Counted from the first letter of the stretch, positions 1-7,321 are shown. The stretch: DNA of 18,340 bases from JBLIOB01 sp047639575 (GCA_047639575.1 JBLIOB010000057.1:1-18340); one strand, 5' to 3'. The notes: a model not told the origin generated them from the letters alone. Translations and numbers: made by a program.

Positions 1-63
1 ACCAGCTTCTTTTAAAATGCTGATTTTTTCTTCTTTGGTAAATTTCCTTCTTTTCATTGTCAT
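1..63 (-). CDS. IS3-family transposase OrfA, N-terminal fragment
   Basis: Only the first 21 codons lie in the window. They read MTMKRRKFTKEEKISILKEA and then G, which is the characteristic opening of the IS3/IS911 OrfA helix-turn-helix (HTH_Tnp_1 type): a basic start, the KFT-E-K-ILKEA pattern, and the first helix of the DNA-binding domain. OrfA normally binds the terminal inverted repeats and is joined by programmed -1 frameshifting to the DDE catalytic OrfB, which would lie outside the window. The start could be the ATG at 61-63 or the one at 55-57; the second gives the more usual MKRRKFT start. The reading frame is open to the window edge. It is too short to say whether the element is active. 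Confidence 0.75.
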   Translation of the reverse strand, partial: MTMKRRKFTKEEKISILKEAG

Positions 64-118
64 AAAGATTACAGTTTTTTTTGTATAATCTTGTCCGACT
101 ATTTAGGGGGCGGAAACA
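1..118 (-). mobile_element. Terminal part of an IS3-family insertion sequence
   Basis: Read on the minus strand, a sequence beginning TGTTTCCGCCCCC and continuing through TAAATAGTCGGACAAG fits the usual IS3-family terminal pattern: a 5' TG, a C-rich stretch, then GGACA about 25 bases in. An orfA start codon follows about 60 bases inside. The host reading frame at 119-372 runs straight into this end and stops within it, which marks the junction near 118. The rest of the element lies to the left of the window, so neither the other inverted repeat nor a target-site duplication can be checked. Assignment to IS3 rests on the orfA N-terminus plus the terminal pattern; the exact junction could be off by a few bases. 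Confidence 0.72.
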
Positions 119-372
119 CTTGTTATAATACTACCTTTTTGGGCATACGCTAACGCTAAGTGCAAATGAAATTTATTCTTGTTTCCGAATGATTCTAACG
201 TTGGTTCAATCGTAAATGAAATACCAGGTTTTTCAGATCCGTCTTGAGCTAAAGCTGGAGATTTTATTTGACCAGCATAACTAAGCCCTACTTTATAGCT
301 TACACTGGATAATACCTGAGAACAGGCATTGACACCAATCATTAAACAAACCAGAAAAAGTACTGTTCTCAT
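119..372 (-). pseudogene. Outer-membrane beta-barrel protein, truncated by IS insertion
   Basis: The frame starts at an ATG (370-372) and codes for a signal peptide (MRTVLFLVCLMIGVNAC), which could be type I or a marginal lipobox. About 65 residues of mature protein follow. The segment FGNKNKFHLHLALAYAQKGS resembles the alternating strands and the 'YSQKG' signature of PorT-like barrels (PF13568). These proteins are normally about 180-250 residues, yet this frame is only 89 codons. Its last four residues (VSAP) and the stop codon come from the IS terminus at 103-118. About 85 native residues remain, too few for a closed barrel, so the gene is almost certainly inactive. It sits just downstream of the terminator of the large repeat protein and so belonged to a separate transcript. 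The family call is moderate because only the N-terminus is left. Confidence 0.65.
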
Positions 373-395
373 GATGCAATATGGCTAAAAACAAC

Positions 396-428
396 AAATG
401 GCGGTTAGAATAAATCTAACCGCCATTT
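396..428 (-). terminator. Terminator of the SprB-repeat gene
   Basis: A perfect 14-bp inverted repeat (AAATGGCGGTTAGA, with its complement at 415-428) encloses a 5-base loop. On the minus strand the stem is followed by a T-rich tract, TTTGTTGTTTTTAG. It lies 38 bases past the stop codon of the repeat-protein gene and just before the truncated barrel gene, as expected for an intrinsic terminator. Confidence 0.85.
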
Positions 429-465
429 AATAATGATTAAAAGGTTATTATTTTCTTTAAACGGG

Positions 466-3400
466 CTACTTCGAATAAATCAATCGGCTTGTTTGTTTAA
501 ATAATCCGTTGCTTATTTGAACTAAGTATACACCGTTTCGAATATTCATGTCTGCTAAGTTATACTGGACCGAAGACTTATTTGAAACTGTTGAAGCGAA
601 AATTATTTTACCAAGAATATCTGTTAAAGTAATTGTAACATCTTCCGATTGAGCCCATTTAATATTGATTAAATGATTAGTAGGATTCGGATATAATTCA
701 AAACTAAATGAATGTTCGTTTTCAATTACAGATACTGGATCCGTTACATCAATACAAGCACTTGTGTCAGAGCATCCATTTCCGTCAGTAGCAATTGCAG
801 CGTAACTTCCAGCACAAAGTCCAGAAGCAGTTGAAACAGTTTGACCAATTGACAGGCCAGTGCTACAATCAATCCAATCATAGTTAAAACCGCCACTTCC
901 ACCTGAAGCTGTTGCTGTTGCTATACCGTTACAAGCTCCTAACGAAGTTGGATGAGCAACAGTAGTTGCTATCGCAATAACCTCAGAAGGAGCAGTTACA
1001 GTTACTACTTGTACTTCGCCACAAGCAACAGCATCTGTAATTGTTAACGTGTAAACGCCAGCACAAACATTTGGAATAGTAATTATACTTGTATACATCA
1101 AAGAAGTGCCACTTGTTGGATCCAATACGATATAAGGCGGAGTACCTCCAGTAGTAACAATAGTAATACTGCCATCACATGAACCGAAGCAAGTTTCAGA
1201 AGTCGAAGTAACATTACTAAACATACTACATCCTGTTGTTCCTACGGTAACAGCTTCGCAAGCTGTAGTGCATCCGTTAGCGTCCATAGTCATTACATTA
1301 TATGCTCCTACACACAATCCTGTAAAAGGACCAGTTTGAAAGGTAACGCCACAATCTATAGAGTAAGAATATCCACCAGTTCCACCACCGCCAGTTACTG
1401 TAATCGAGCCATCACATGAACCTGTTGAACTTTCGTTAGTAGCTGTATAAGTTTGGAAAACTTGAGTAGGTTCAGTCATTGTAACAACTACGAGTTCCGT
1501 ACAACCTAATGCATCTGTTACCATCAATGTGTATGTTCCAGCACATATTCCAGCAATTGTTCCAGTACTTGAATAAGATACGTCAGGTCCTCCCATTGGA
1601 TCTGTTACAGTATATAACGGAGATCCTCCTGTTGAGAAAATCATTATTGTACCATCACAAGCACCAAAGCACGTAGCAGGAATAATCGTAGTGTTACTGA
1701 TAATAATGCAACCACCTGACCCTATAGTAACAGTTTCACATCCTGAACTGCATCCGTTAGCATCCATCGTCATCACATTGTAAACTCCTGCACATAATCC
1801 TGTAAATGAACCAGTTTGAAAGGTAACGCCACAATCTATAGAGTACGAATATCCAGCAGTTCCACCACCACCCGTTACAGTAATTGTTCCATCACATGCT
1901 CCTGTTGAACTTTCATTAGTTGCTGTGTACGTGTGGATAACCTGTGTTGGTTCTGTTATTGTAACTACAACAAATTCTGTGCATCCTAATGCATCTGTCA
2001 CCATTAAAGTATAAGTTCCAGCGCAAATCCCAGTAAACGTTCCTATGCTTGAATAAGATACATCTGGTCCTCCCATTGGATCTGTTACAGTATATAACGG
2101 AGATCCTCCTGTAGAAACAATCATCACAGAACCGTCACAAGCACCAAAGCACGTTGCAGGAACAGTGGTAACGTTACTTACAATAGTGCAACCACCTGAT
2201 CCTATAGTAACAGTTTCACATCCTGTTGTACAACCATTTGCATCCATGGTCATTACATTATAGAACCCTGCACATAATCCTGTAAATGAACCTGTTTGGT
2301 AAGTTAAACCGCAATCAATAGAATACTGATATGGTGAAACTCCTCCAACTCCAGTAACGGTAATATTTCCATCACATGCTCCTACAGATGATTCGTTAGA
2401 AGATGTGTAAGTTTGAAATAGTAAACTAGGCTCATTAATCGTAACAATTAAAGTTTCAGAACACCCTCCTGCATCTTGAACTAATAATGTGTATGTACCC
2501 GCGCATAAACCGGTAAATAAATATGCACTAGTATAAGTGGTTGGCCCACCAGTCAAAGGATCATTCACCATATATGGCATCGTTCCTGCAGTTGTAGTTA
2601 AGACAATTTCTCCATCACATACTCCGTTACATGTAGCATTGACCGTTGTGTAAGTAGAAACCATAGTACATGGCGGTGTTCCGCTATTAACTAAATATGT
2701 GTCGCAAGAAGAAGTACATCCATTAGCATCCACAATCATTAAACCATGAGGTCCAGCACATAATCCAGTGAATATTGGGCTGGCTTGGAAAGTTGCACCA
2801 CAATCATTTGAATACAATAATGTTCCTGTTCCACCCATTCCCGTAACCGTAATAGTACCATCACATGCTCCAGCTGAAGTTTCATCTGTTACAATCGCGT
2901 TTAGTGTCAATGCCATTGGTTCCGTTACAGTTACTACTACTATTTCAGTACATCCTGCAGCATCGTCTATAGATAAAGTGTAAGTACCTGCACAAATTCC
3001 AGTTAGTAATGTTGCAGATGTATAAGTCACTGGGGATCCAGGGAATGGACCAGTAACGATATATGGCATTGTTCCGCCAAATGTGCTGAGAAATATTTCT
3101 CCATCACAACTACCTGGACAAGTTGGCTGGTTAATAGTGTAAGTGCTAACCATTGCACAAGGTGGACCGACAAAACTAATGGTAACTGGTTCACAAGGAG
3201 CAGAACAACCGTTCGCATCCATTGTCATTACAGAATAAGTTCCTGAACATAATCCAGTGAAAGGAGTTGACTGAAATGTTAAGCCACAATCTACGGAGTA
3301 AACATATGGAGATGCTCCTCCACTGCCGGTAACTGTAATCGTACCGTCACAAGATCCAGCCGATGTTTCATCGGTAGAAGAATAAGTTTGGAAAACCGGA

Positions 3401-4425
3401 GATGGTTCCGTTACGGTTGCCACCAAGAATTCCGTGCACCCACCTGCATCATCAGCAGTTAAAGTGTAAGTACCAGCGCAAATTCCGGGAATTAAAACAG
3501 ATGACGTGTAAGTTATGGGAGAACCAGCAAATGTTCCTGAAACAACATAAGGAGGTGTTCCTCCTGTAGTAACGATAAATATTTCACCGTCACACATTCC
3601 CGCACAAGTGCTTGGGGTAGTTGCAACGTTACTAAACATGGTGCACGGTGGAGTTCCGGAACCAACAGTTGCGCAAGCAGTATTAAACTGACAGCCATTT
3701 CCATCTGTAATTTCACAGTAATAATCACCTGCGCATAGACCCATAGCTGTTGTTGCTACATTCCCAAGCCCTGCACCTGCACATGTATACCAGTTGTATG
3801 TGTAAGGAGGTGTGCCTCCAGAAGCAGTTACGGTTGCAGTGCCATCACAGGCTCCAGAAGAAGATTCATCTGTTGCGGAAACCGTTCCGCTTATGACAGC
3901 TGGCTCTGTAATCGTTAACATTTGCGTCTCGATACAGGCGTTAGCATCTGATATTTGTAAAGTGTATGTACCAGCACATAAACCGGTTAAGGTGCCTGTG
4001 CTTGAATATGTGATCGGTGGTCCGCCCATTGGGTCATTTACCATATAAGGAGGTGTTCCACCAGTGGTTGTGATGAAGGCCATTCCATTACATAAGCCAT
4101 TGCAACTCGGGCCGAATGAGGATATCGTGCTAAATACTGCGGTTGCACAATTAATAATCGCACTTCCAAAGGCTGTAGTAGGTGCAGCATCAGTAACTAT
4201 TACGTTGTAAGCACCACATACCATTCCGGTAAATACATTAGTAGATTGAACCATTCCATTCACATCATACATATAAGGTGGGGTTCCTAAGGATGCGGTT
4301 ATTGTGATCGTTCCATCATTCGCACCGAAACAAGTTTCATCGGTGGTAATTATTGCATCGATTTGAACTTGAGCGGTAAGAATTGTCGTTAAAAAAAGTA
4401 AGCAAGTGAGTAAGGCGATTCTCAT
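466..4425 (-). CDS. Large cysteine-rich SprB-repeat protein with T9SS sorting domain
   Basis: A predicted secreted or cell-surface protein of 1319 residues, probably an adhesin or matrix component. An N-terminal signal peptide (MRIALLTCLLFLTTILTAQ) is followed by about fifteen SprB-like repeats (PF13573 type) of about 80 residues, recognised by CDG-ITVT, GGTPPY and CAGTYTL-DA-GC motifs. The last 80 residues (FELYPNPTNHLINIKW ... GVYLVQISNG ... KQTSRLIYSK) are a type A T9SS sorting domain, so the protein should cross the outer membrane through the type IX system and be anchored or released. After one leading unit, the repeats form seven A/B pairs of 160-168 residues, each typical pair with ten cysteines. 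No enzymatic domain is visible. Known SprB is a gliding adhesin of more than 6000 residues; this one is much shorter and cysteine-richer, so gliding cannot be assumed. A TTG at 4426-4428 would add one residue, but the ATG at 4423-4425 fits the signal peptide. Confidence 0.9.
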   Translation of the reverse strand: MRIALLTCLLFLTTILTAQVQIDAIITTDETCFGANDGTITITASLGTPPYMYDVNGMVQSTNVFTGMVCGAYNVIVTDAAPTTAFGSAIINCATAVFSTISSFGPSCNGLCNGMAFITTTGGTPPYMVNDPMGGPPITYSSTGTLTGLCAGTYTLQISDANACIETQMLTITEPAVISGTVSATDESSSGACDGTATVTASGGTPPYTYNWYTCAGAGLGNVATTAMGLCAGDYYCEITDGNGCQFNTACATVGSGTPPCTMFSNVATTPSTCAGMCDGEIFIVTTGGTPPYVVSGTFAGSPITYTSSVLIPGICAGTYTLTADDAGGCTEFLVATVTEPSPVFQTYSSTDETSAGSCDGTITVTGSGGASPYVYSVDCGLTFQSTPFTGLCSGTYSVMTMDANGCSAPCEPVTISFVGPPCAMVSTYTINQPTCPGSCDGEIFLSTFGGTMPYIVTGPFPGSPVTYTSATLLTGICAGTYTLSIDDAAGCTEIVVVTVTEPMALTLNAIVTDETSAGACDGTITVTGMGGTGTLLYSNDCGATFQASPIFTGLCAGPHGLMIVDANGCTSSCDTYLVNSGTPPCTMVSTYTTVNATCNGVCDGEIVLTTTAGTMPYMVNDPLTGGPTTYTSAYLFTGLCAGTYTLLVQDAGGCSETLIVTINEPSLLFQTYTSSNESSVGACDGNITVTGVGGVSPYQYSIDCGLTYQTGSFTGLCAGFYNVMTMDANGCTTGCETVTIGSGGCTIVSNVTTVPATCFGACDGSVMIVSTGGSPLYTVTDPMGGPDVSYSSIGTFTGICAGTYTLMVTDALGCTEFVVVTITEPTQVIHTYTATNESSTGACDGTITVTGGGGTAGYSYSIDCGVTFQTGSFTGLCAGVYNVMTMDANGCSSGCETVTIGSGGCIIISNTTIIPATCFGACDGTIMIFSTGGSPLYTVTDPMGGPDVSYSSTGTIAGICAGTYTLMVTDALGCTELVVVTMTEPTQVFQTYTATNESSTGSCDGSITVTGGGGTGGYSYSIDCGVTFQTGPFTGLCVGAYNVMTMDANGCTTACEAVTVGTTGCSMFSNVTSTSETCFGSCDGSITIVTTGGTPPYIVLDPTSGTSLMYTSIITIPNVCAGVYTLTITDAVACGEVQVVTVTAPSEVIAIATTVAHPTSLGACNGIATATASGGSGGFNYDWIDCSTGLSIGQTVSTASGLCAGSYAAIATDGNGCSDTSACIDVTDPVSVIENEHSFSFELYPNPTNHLINIKWAQSEDVTITLTDILGKIIFASTVSNKSSVQYNLADMNIRNGVYLVQISNGLFKQTSRLIYSK
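736..4149 (-). repeat. Seven tandem A/B repeat pairs within the SprB-like gene
   Basis: Each pair begins with a cysteine codon. Pair boundaries on the DNA are about 4149-3646, 3645-3160, 3159-2671, 2670-2191, 2190-1711, 1710-1231 and 1230-736. The A half carries C-x(about 12)-CxxxCDG, GG-PPY-V, ICAGTYTL and GC-E-VVVT-TEP. The B half carries (A/S)CDG-ITVTG, YSIDCG-TFQT, LCAG-YNVMTMDANGC and CE-VT. The three pairs from 2670 to 1231 are each exactly 480 bp, and matching lines of DNA at offsets of 480 are nearly identical (for example around 1321 and 1801, and around 1585 and 2065). The two pairs at 2190-1711 and 1710-1231 share about four fifths of their residues by eye, which suggests duplication of the dimer rather than of the single repeat. 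Confidence 0.9.
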
Positions 4426-4434
4426 CAATAGAGT

Positions 4435-4464
4435 TTTAGGTAAGTAATAAGTTAGTTACCTAAA
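4435..4464 (-). other. Inverted repeat in the leader of the SprB-repeat gene
   Basis: A perfect 9-bp inverted repeat (TTTAGGTAA and TTACCTAAA) with a 12-base loop ends nine bases upstream of the ATG of the large repeat protein. In the mRNA it would form a hairpin directly before the start codon, where it could hold back ribosome loading. It is not followed by a T-run on the minus strand, so it is unlikely to be a terminator of the upstream gene. No clear TAnnTTTG promoter was found between it and 4527. Confidence 0.5.
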
Positions 4465-4527
4465 TGACGAAATCTTGAAAAAAAGTTGCCTGCTCCGAAC
4501 GAATAAATTGCCGGTATACTGTTCTAG

Positions 4528-5016
4528 CTAGCGTTTGACGTTTTTATCATATAAAGAGACCCAATCTTCGACAGACATCTTGGACATTAATTCTCCAATA
4601 AGTTCGAATGGAATTTCTTCTATTTTCTTAAATCGAATACAGCTTTTGCCCATATCTAATTTTCGGGAACAGTGTTTTGGGTATTCTGAAACAAACCATT
4701 CCATCAACTCAGGGCTCGCATAAATGCCCAGATGATAAACTGCTACGAAGTTTTTTTGAGAGGCTATGCTAGCAAAAGGTAATGGGAGTTTTGGGTCACA
4801 ATGATAACCGTCTGGGTAAATGCTGTGAGGTACCACATATCCTGGCATACCATAACTTAATTGTTCTTCAAATCCTTTAGGTAAATTATTTTTTACAATG
4901 CTCCTGAGCTTATTCATTGCAGATTGTCTTTCTTCAGGCACTTTGCTGAAGTAGTCGTTTACGCTGGTTGATTCGATTCGCTTGAAGTAATTTCCGAAAT
5001 CAAATGCAATTCTCAA
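4528..5016 (-). CDS. DUF1801 (YdhG-like) domain protein
   Basis: A 162-residue soluble protein without signal peptide. Residues from about 20 onward match the DUF1801 fold: SVNDYFSKVPEERQ-AMNKLRSIV-NNLP-GFEEQLSYGMPGYVVP, then a central FASIASQKNFVAVYHLG strand pair, and a C-terminal GKSCIRFKK-EEIP segment. The family is widespread and of unknown biochemistry, related to the iron-chaperone frataxin-like YdhG fold. The start is a TTG at 5014-5016: an in-frame stop lies two codons upstream, and the next in-frame ATG (residue 35) would cut into the domain, so the rare start is the best choice. The gene is divergent from the VanZ-like gene, with 51 bases between them that must hold both promoters. 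No function is inferred from the context. Confidence 0.85.
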   Translation of the reverse strand: MRIAFDFGNYFKRIESTSVNDYFSKVPEERQSAMNKLRSIVKNNLPKGFEEQLSYGMPGYVVPHSIYPDGYHCDPKLPLPFASIASQKNFVAVYHLGIYASPELMEWFVSEYPKHCSRKLDMGKSCIRFKKIEEIPFELIGELMSKMSVEDWVSLYDKNVKR

Positions 5017-5067
5017 ACTTTAACAAGTATTAATTTTTGCATACTGAACCAATTCTTAAATTGATCT

Positions 5068-5445
5068 ATGTCTTTGAAATTGAAAGTCATTGCGGCTATT
5101 TCGTTTTTTCTCTTTATCTGTTGGATCATTTTTGAGGCCAATATGAACCATGGTCTTGCCGTTTTTAATTGGGTAAAGGCTGTGCCTTATGGAGATAAGG
5201 TTGGCCATTTTACACTTTATGGGGGCTTAGCTTATTTGGCTAATTCTGCATTCGGGTTCAGGTTTTTATGGAGTCGCTCCATTCAAATTGGCTCAGTCTT
5301 GGTGCTATCATTTGCGATTGGAGAGGAAATTACCCAAATATGGCTCAAGAATAGAACTTTTGATTATTTCGATTTACTTTTTGACCTTATTGGAATAGTG
5401 GTGTTTACAGTATTGTCACTTTTATTAAAAGCTAAATCTGAGTAA
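5068..5445 (+). CDS. VanZ-like membrane protein
   Basis: A 125-residue inner-membrane protein with about four hydrophobic segments (residues 5-24, about 50-63, about 75-86 and 103-120). The VanZ (PF04892) signatures are present: DKVGHFTLYGGLAYLA after the first helix, and FAIGEEITQIWLKNRTFDYFDLLFDLIG near the end. The conserved acidic pair E86-E87, with Q90 and D99, D103 and D107, is typical of the family. Single-domain VanZ proteins of about 120-130 residues are common in Bacteroidota, and no resistance role should be read into the name. The 3' end overlaps the convergent CxxC-protein gene by 14 bases, so there is no room for a separate terminator between them. Confidence 0.85.
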   Translation: MSLKLKVIAAISFFLFICWIIFEANMNHGLAVFNWVKAVPYGDKVGHFTLYGGLAYLANSAFGFRFLWSRSIQIGSVLVLSFAIGEEITQIWLKNRTFDYFDLLFDLIGIVVFTVLSLLLKAKSE

Positions 5446-5782
5446 TCGCCTTTAATCTTCCAATTAATTCATCCGTAGACTCAATAATTGCAAGCTCATC
5501 ACGATCTAATAAAACAGTTAAGTCTGTTTGTTCCTGTTTATAGATAAGAGGATATTCAGCTAAGAGATCAAACTTTTTTTCAAAATCTTCAATGTGATAA
5601 AACTCCATTTCTACTTTAGACTCGGTTCTGAATTTGGCCCATTCCGCATGTTCATTAAAGTTGCCATGTGTCAATGAGCAAAGATCACAGCTATAAGTTG
5701 ACGGTCTTACGATTTTATGGGCAAAATCTATCATTTTGTTTAATCGATCAGATTTTGCGTTGTAGACAAATATTAATTTCAT
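5432..5782 (-). CDS. Conserved hypothetical protein with CxxC motif
   Basis: A 116-residue soluble protein beginning MKLIFVYNAKSDRLNKMIDFAHK and containing STYSCDLCSLTHGNF (residues about 29-43), followed by an acidic C-terminal half. Small Bacteroidota proteins of this layout (a YNA start, a Cys-x-x-Cys, then a Trp-x-x-Phe segment) are known to me only as uncharacterised, and are sometimes labelled GTPase in databases; no P-loop or other GTPase motif is visible here, so I do not use that name. The CxxC could bind a metal or be redox active. The gene converges on and overlaps the VanZ-like gene by 14 bases. A TACTTTTG box five bases upstream of the ATG suggests a very short or absent leader. 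Confidence 0.7.
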   Translation of the reverse strand: MKLIFVYNAKSDRLNKMIDFAHKIVRPSTYSCDLCSLTHGNFNEHAEWAKFRTESKVEMEFYHIEDFEKKFDLLAEYPLIYKQEQTDLTVLLDRDELAIIESTDELIGRLKAITQI

Positions 5783-5787
5783 TACGA

Positions 5788-5795
5788 CAAAAGTA
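5788..5795 (-). promoter_or_regulatory. Candidate -7 box for the CxxC-protein gene
   Basis: On the minus strand TACTTTTG matches the Bacteroidota -7 consensus TAnnTTTG and lies five bases before the ATG, implying an almost leaderless mRNA. No TTG is present about 20 bases further upstream, so the support is one-sided. Confidence 0.35.
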
Positions 5796-5845
5796 AAAGA
5801 ACATTTAATTACTTTCGAGGATAGATTAGATTCATTCGCTTTAAT

Positions 5846-7306
5846 ATGTCTTTTTCGAAAATTTATTGGGCTTTAATACCAATGTGCTTCCTACAAAGTT
5901 GTAGTAACCAGACTAGTCCTATAAATGATACTGTTGAAATTGTTGTGCAACCGGCAGCACTTCTTCAAGCAGACTATAATTCCGTATTGACTAAGGACTC
6001 TTCTTATACACAAGGTGTATCCGCGGTTGATATAAATGGAGATGGCTACCCTGAAATATACGCAACAAACAGTTGGACCAACCAGTCAAATTTCTTTTAT
6101 AAAAATAATCATGGTGAATTTGTTAAAGATGATTCAACCAATTTAACGCGTAATTTATTAAACGGAAATGGATGTAGCTGGGGGGATGTGGATAATGATG
6201 GAAAACTTGATTTAGCTGTTGCGAATGTTAATAATGCATCGAATTTTTTATTCAAAGGAGGGGATGAAGGTAAGTTCACGATTGTAGAATTGGCTCAGTT
6301 TAATCCAGAGGAAAGTTGGACATATGGGAGCAGCTGGGTAGACGTGGATAATGATGGATACTTAGACCTATATCTTGCAAATTTTAAAAATCAGCAAAAT
6401 GTGTTTTATCAGAATATTCGTGGTGTTTTAACAGAAAAGGATTTAAAATTAACCAGCAGTAATTCTCACGCAACGATACATTGTGTGTGGTCAGATTTAA
6501 ATAATGATGGGTTGCCAGACTTAATTTTGTCTGGTGAAAAACGAACACACATTTATAAAAACCTGGGTCATTTCATGTTTGAAGAATTGATTGATCAGGA
6601 ATTAGTTTTAGAAAATATGTACTCATATGGCTGCTCTGTTGCGGATTTCAATAATGATGGAAATCTTGATTTATTTTTCGCGAATTGGAATCTGAAAAAT
6701 TGCCTGTACGTGAATAAGGGAAATTGGAGATTTGAAAAAATTTCAAAAGACGTTATTGGAGGTGAAGCCACTAATTCTGAAGGAAGTTGCTGGGGCGATT
6801 TTGACAACGATGGATGGATTGATTTAGCCGTGTCAAATGATGGTGATAATTCGTTGTTCAGGAACATCAAGGGGGTGGACTTTAGAAAGATAGAGGTGCC
6901 AGGATTCACTGATACAGTGATAAATTCAAATGCTTTAGTTTGGTTTGATAAGGATAAAAGTGGGTTTCTTGACCTATACGTTGCCAACGGAGGTAATCAG
7001 TTGAATCAGTTTTTTGTAAATACCGGAAATTCAAATAATTGGCTCAAAGTAAAACTGACTGGGACTATTTCGAATAAGCCGGGAATTGGTGCTAAGGTTA
7101 AAGTTTACACAGAAAGTAAAGTTCAAACTCAAGAAGTTAATACTCAAGCTGGGGGTGGCTGTGGTAGCCAGAAATCTCTGACTTTACATTTTGGACTTGG
7201 TAAAGATCTAGAAATCGACTCAGTGATAGTGCATTGGCCTTCAGGTCTTAAATCGAAATTAGAAAAGCCTGAGGTACAAACTGAATTGTTAATTAGAGAG
7301 CAATAA
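5846..7306 (+). CDS. FG-GAP/VCBS propeller lipoprotein with ASPIC/UnbV domain
   Basis: A 486-residue lipoprotein with signal peptide ending in the lipobox LQSC (Cys19). It carries seven DxDxDG-like calcium motifs at residues about 62, 114, 166, 217, 267, 318 and 368 (DINGDG, DVDNDG, DVDNDG, DLNNDG, DFNNDG, DFDNDG, DKDKSG). Their spacing of 50-52 residues fits a seven-bladed beta-propeller of the FG-GAP/VCBS type (PF13517). Residues 398-485 form an ASPIC/UnbV domain (NWLKVKLTG ... GIGAKVKVY ... GGCGSQKSLTLHFGLG ... V-WPSG). Such proteins bind calcium and are exposed on the cell surface or in the periplasm; substrate and partner are unknown. The stop codon directly abuts the stop of the convergent GT39 gene. 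The last blade's motif (DKDKSG) has Ser instead of the usual Asp. Confidence 0.9.
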   Translation: MSFSKIYWALIPMCFLQSCSNQTSPINDTVEIVVQPAALLQADYNSVLTKDSSYTQGVSAVDINGDGYPEIYATNSWTNQSNFFYKNNHGEFVKDDSTNLTRNLLNGNGCSWGDVDNDGKLDLAVANVNNASNFLFKGGDEGKFTIVELAQFNPEESWTYGSSWVDVDNDGYLDLYLANFKNQQNVFYQNIRGVLTEKDLKLTSSNSHATIHCVWSDLNNDGLPDLILSGEKRTHIYKNLGHFMFEELIDQELVLENMYSYGCSVADFNNDGNLDLFFANWNLKNCLYVNKGNWRFEKISKDVIGGEATNSEGSCWGDFDNDGWIDLAVSNDGDNSLFRNIKGVDFRKIEVPGFTDTVINSNALVWFDKDKSGFLDLYVANGGNQLNQFFVNTGNSNNWLKVKLTGTISNKPGIGAKVKVYTESKVQTQEVNTQAGGGCGSQKSLTLHFGLGKDLEIDSVIVHWPSGLKSKLEKPEVQTELLIREQ

Positions 7307-7321
7307 TTAATTGCCTCTTTT
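7295..7321 (+). terminator. Possible terminator over two convergent stop codons
   Basis: AGAGAGCAAT and ATTGC-C-TCTTT form a stem of five plus five pairs with one bulged C around an AATTA loop, followed by a short T-run. It spans the stop codons of the convergent propeller lipoprotein and GT39 genes, which have no intergenic base. The stem is imperfect, so this is tentative. Confidence 0.35.

Noticed and set aside
103..372. An intact 89-residue gene
   Set aside because: The frame ends inside an IS terminus, and the product is too short for the beta-barrel family it resembles; it is treated as a truncated gene.
2768..4048. Plus-strand and other-frame open frames inside the large repeat gene (2768-2983, 3027-3218, 3513-3728, 3812-4048)
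   Set aside because: They recur with the repeat period and mirror the low-complexity Thr/Gly/Val codons of the real gene; none has a recognisable domain or upstream signal.
736..4149. CRISPR-like or satellite array suggested by the strong periodicity
   Set aside because: The period is 480 bp in one continuous reading frame, with conserved protein motifs, so it is a coding repeat.
6595..6987. Minus-strand open frame of 130 codons within the propeller lipoprotein
   Set aside because: It is a shadow of the regularly repeated propeller codons; there are no domain or start signals.
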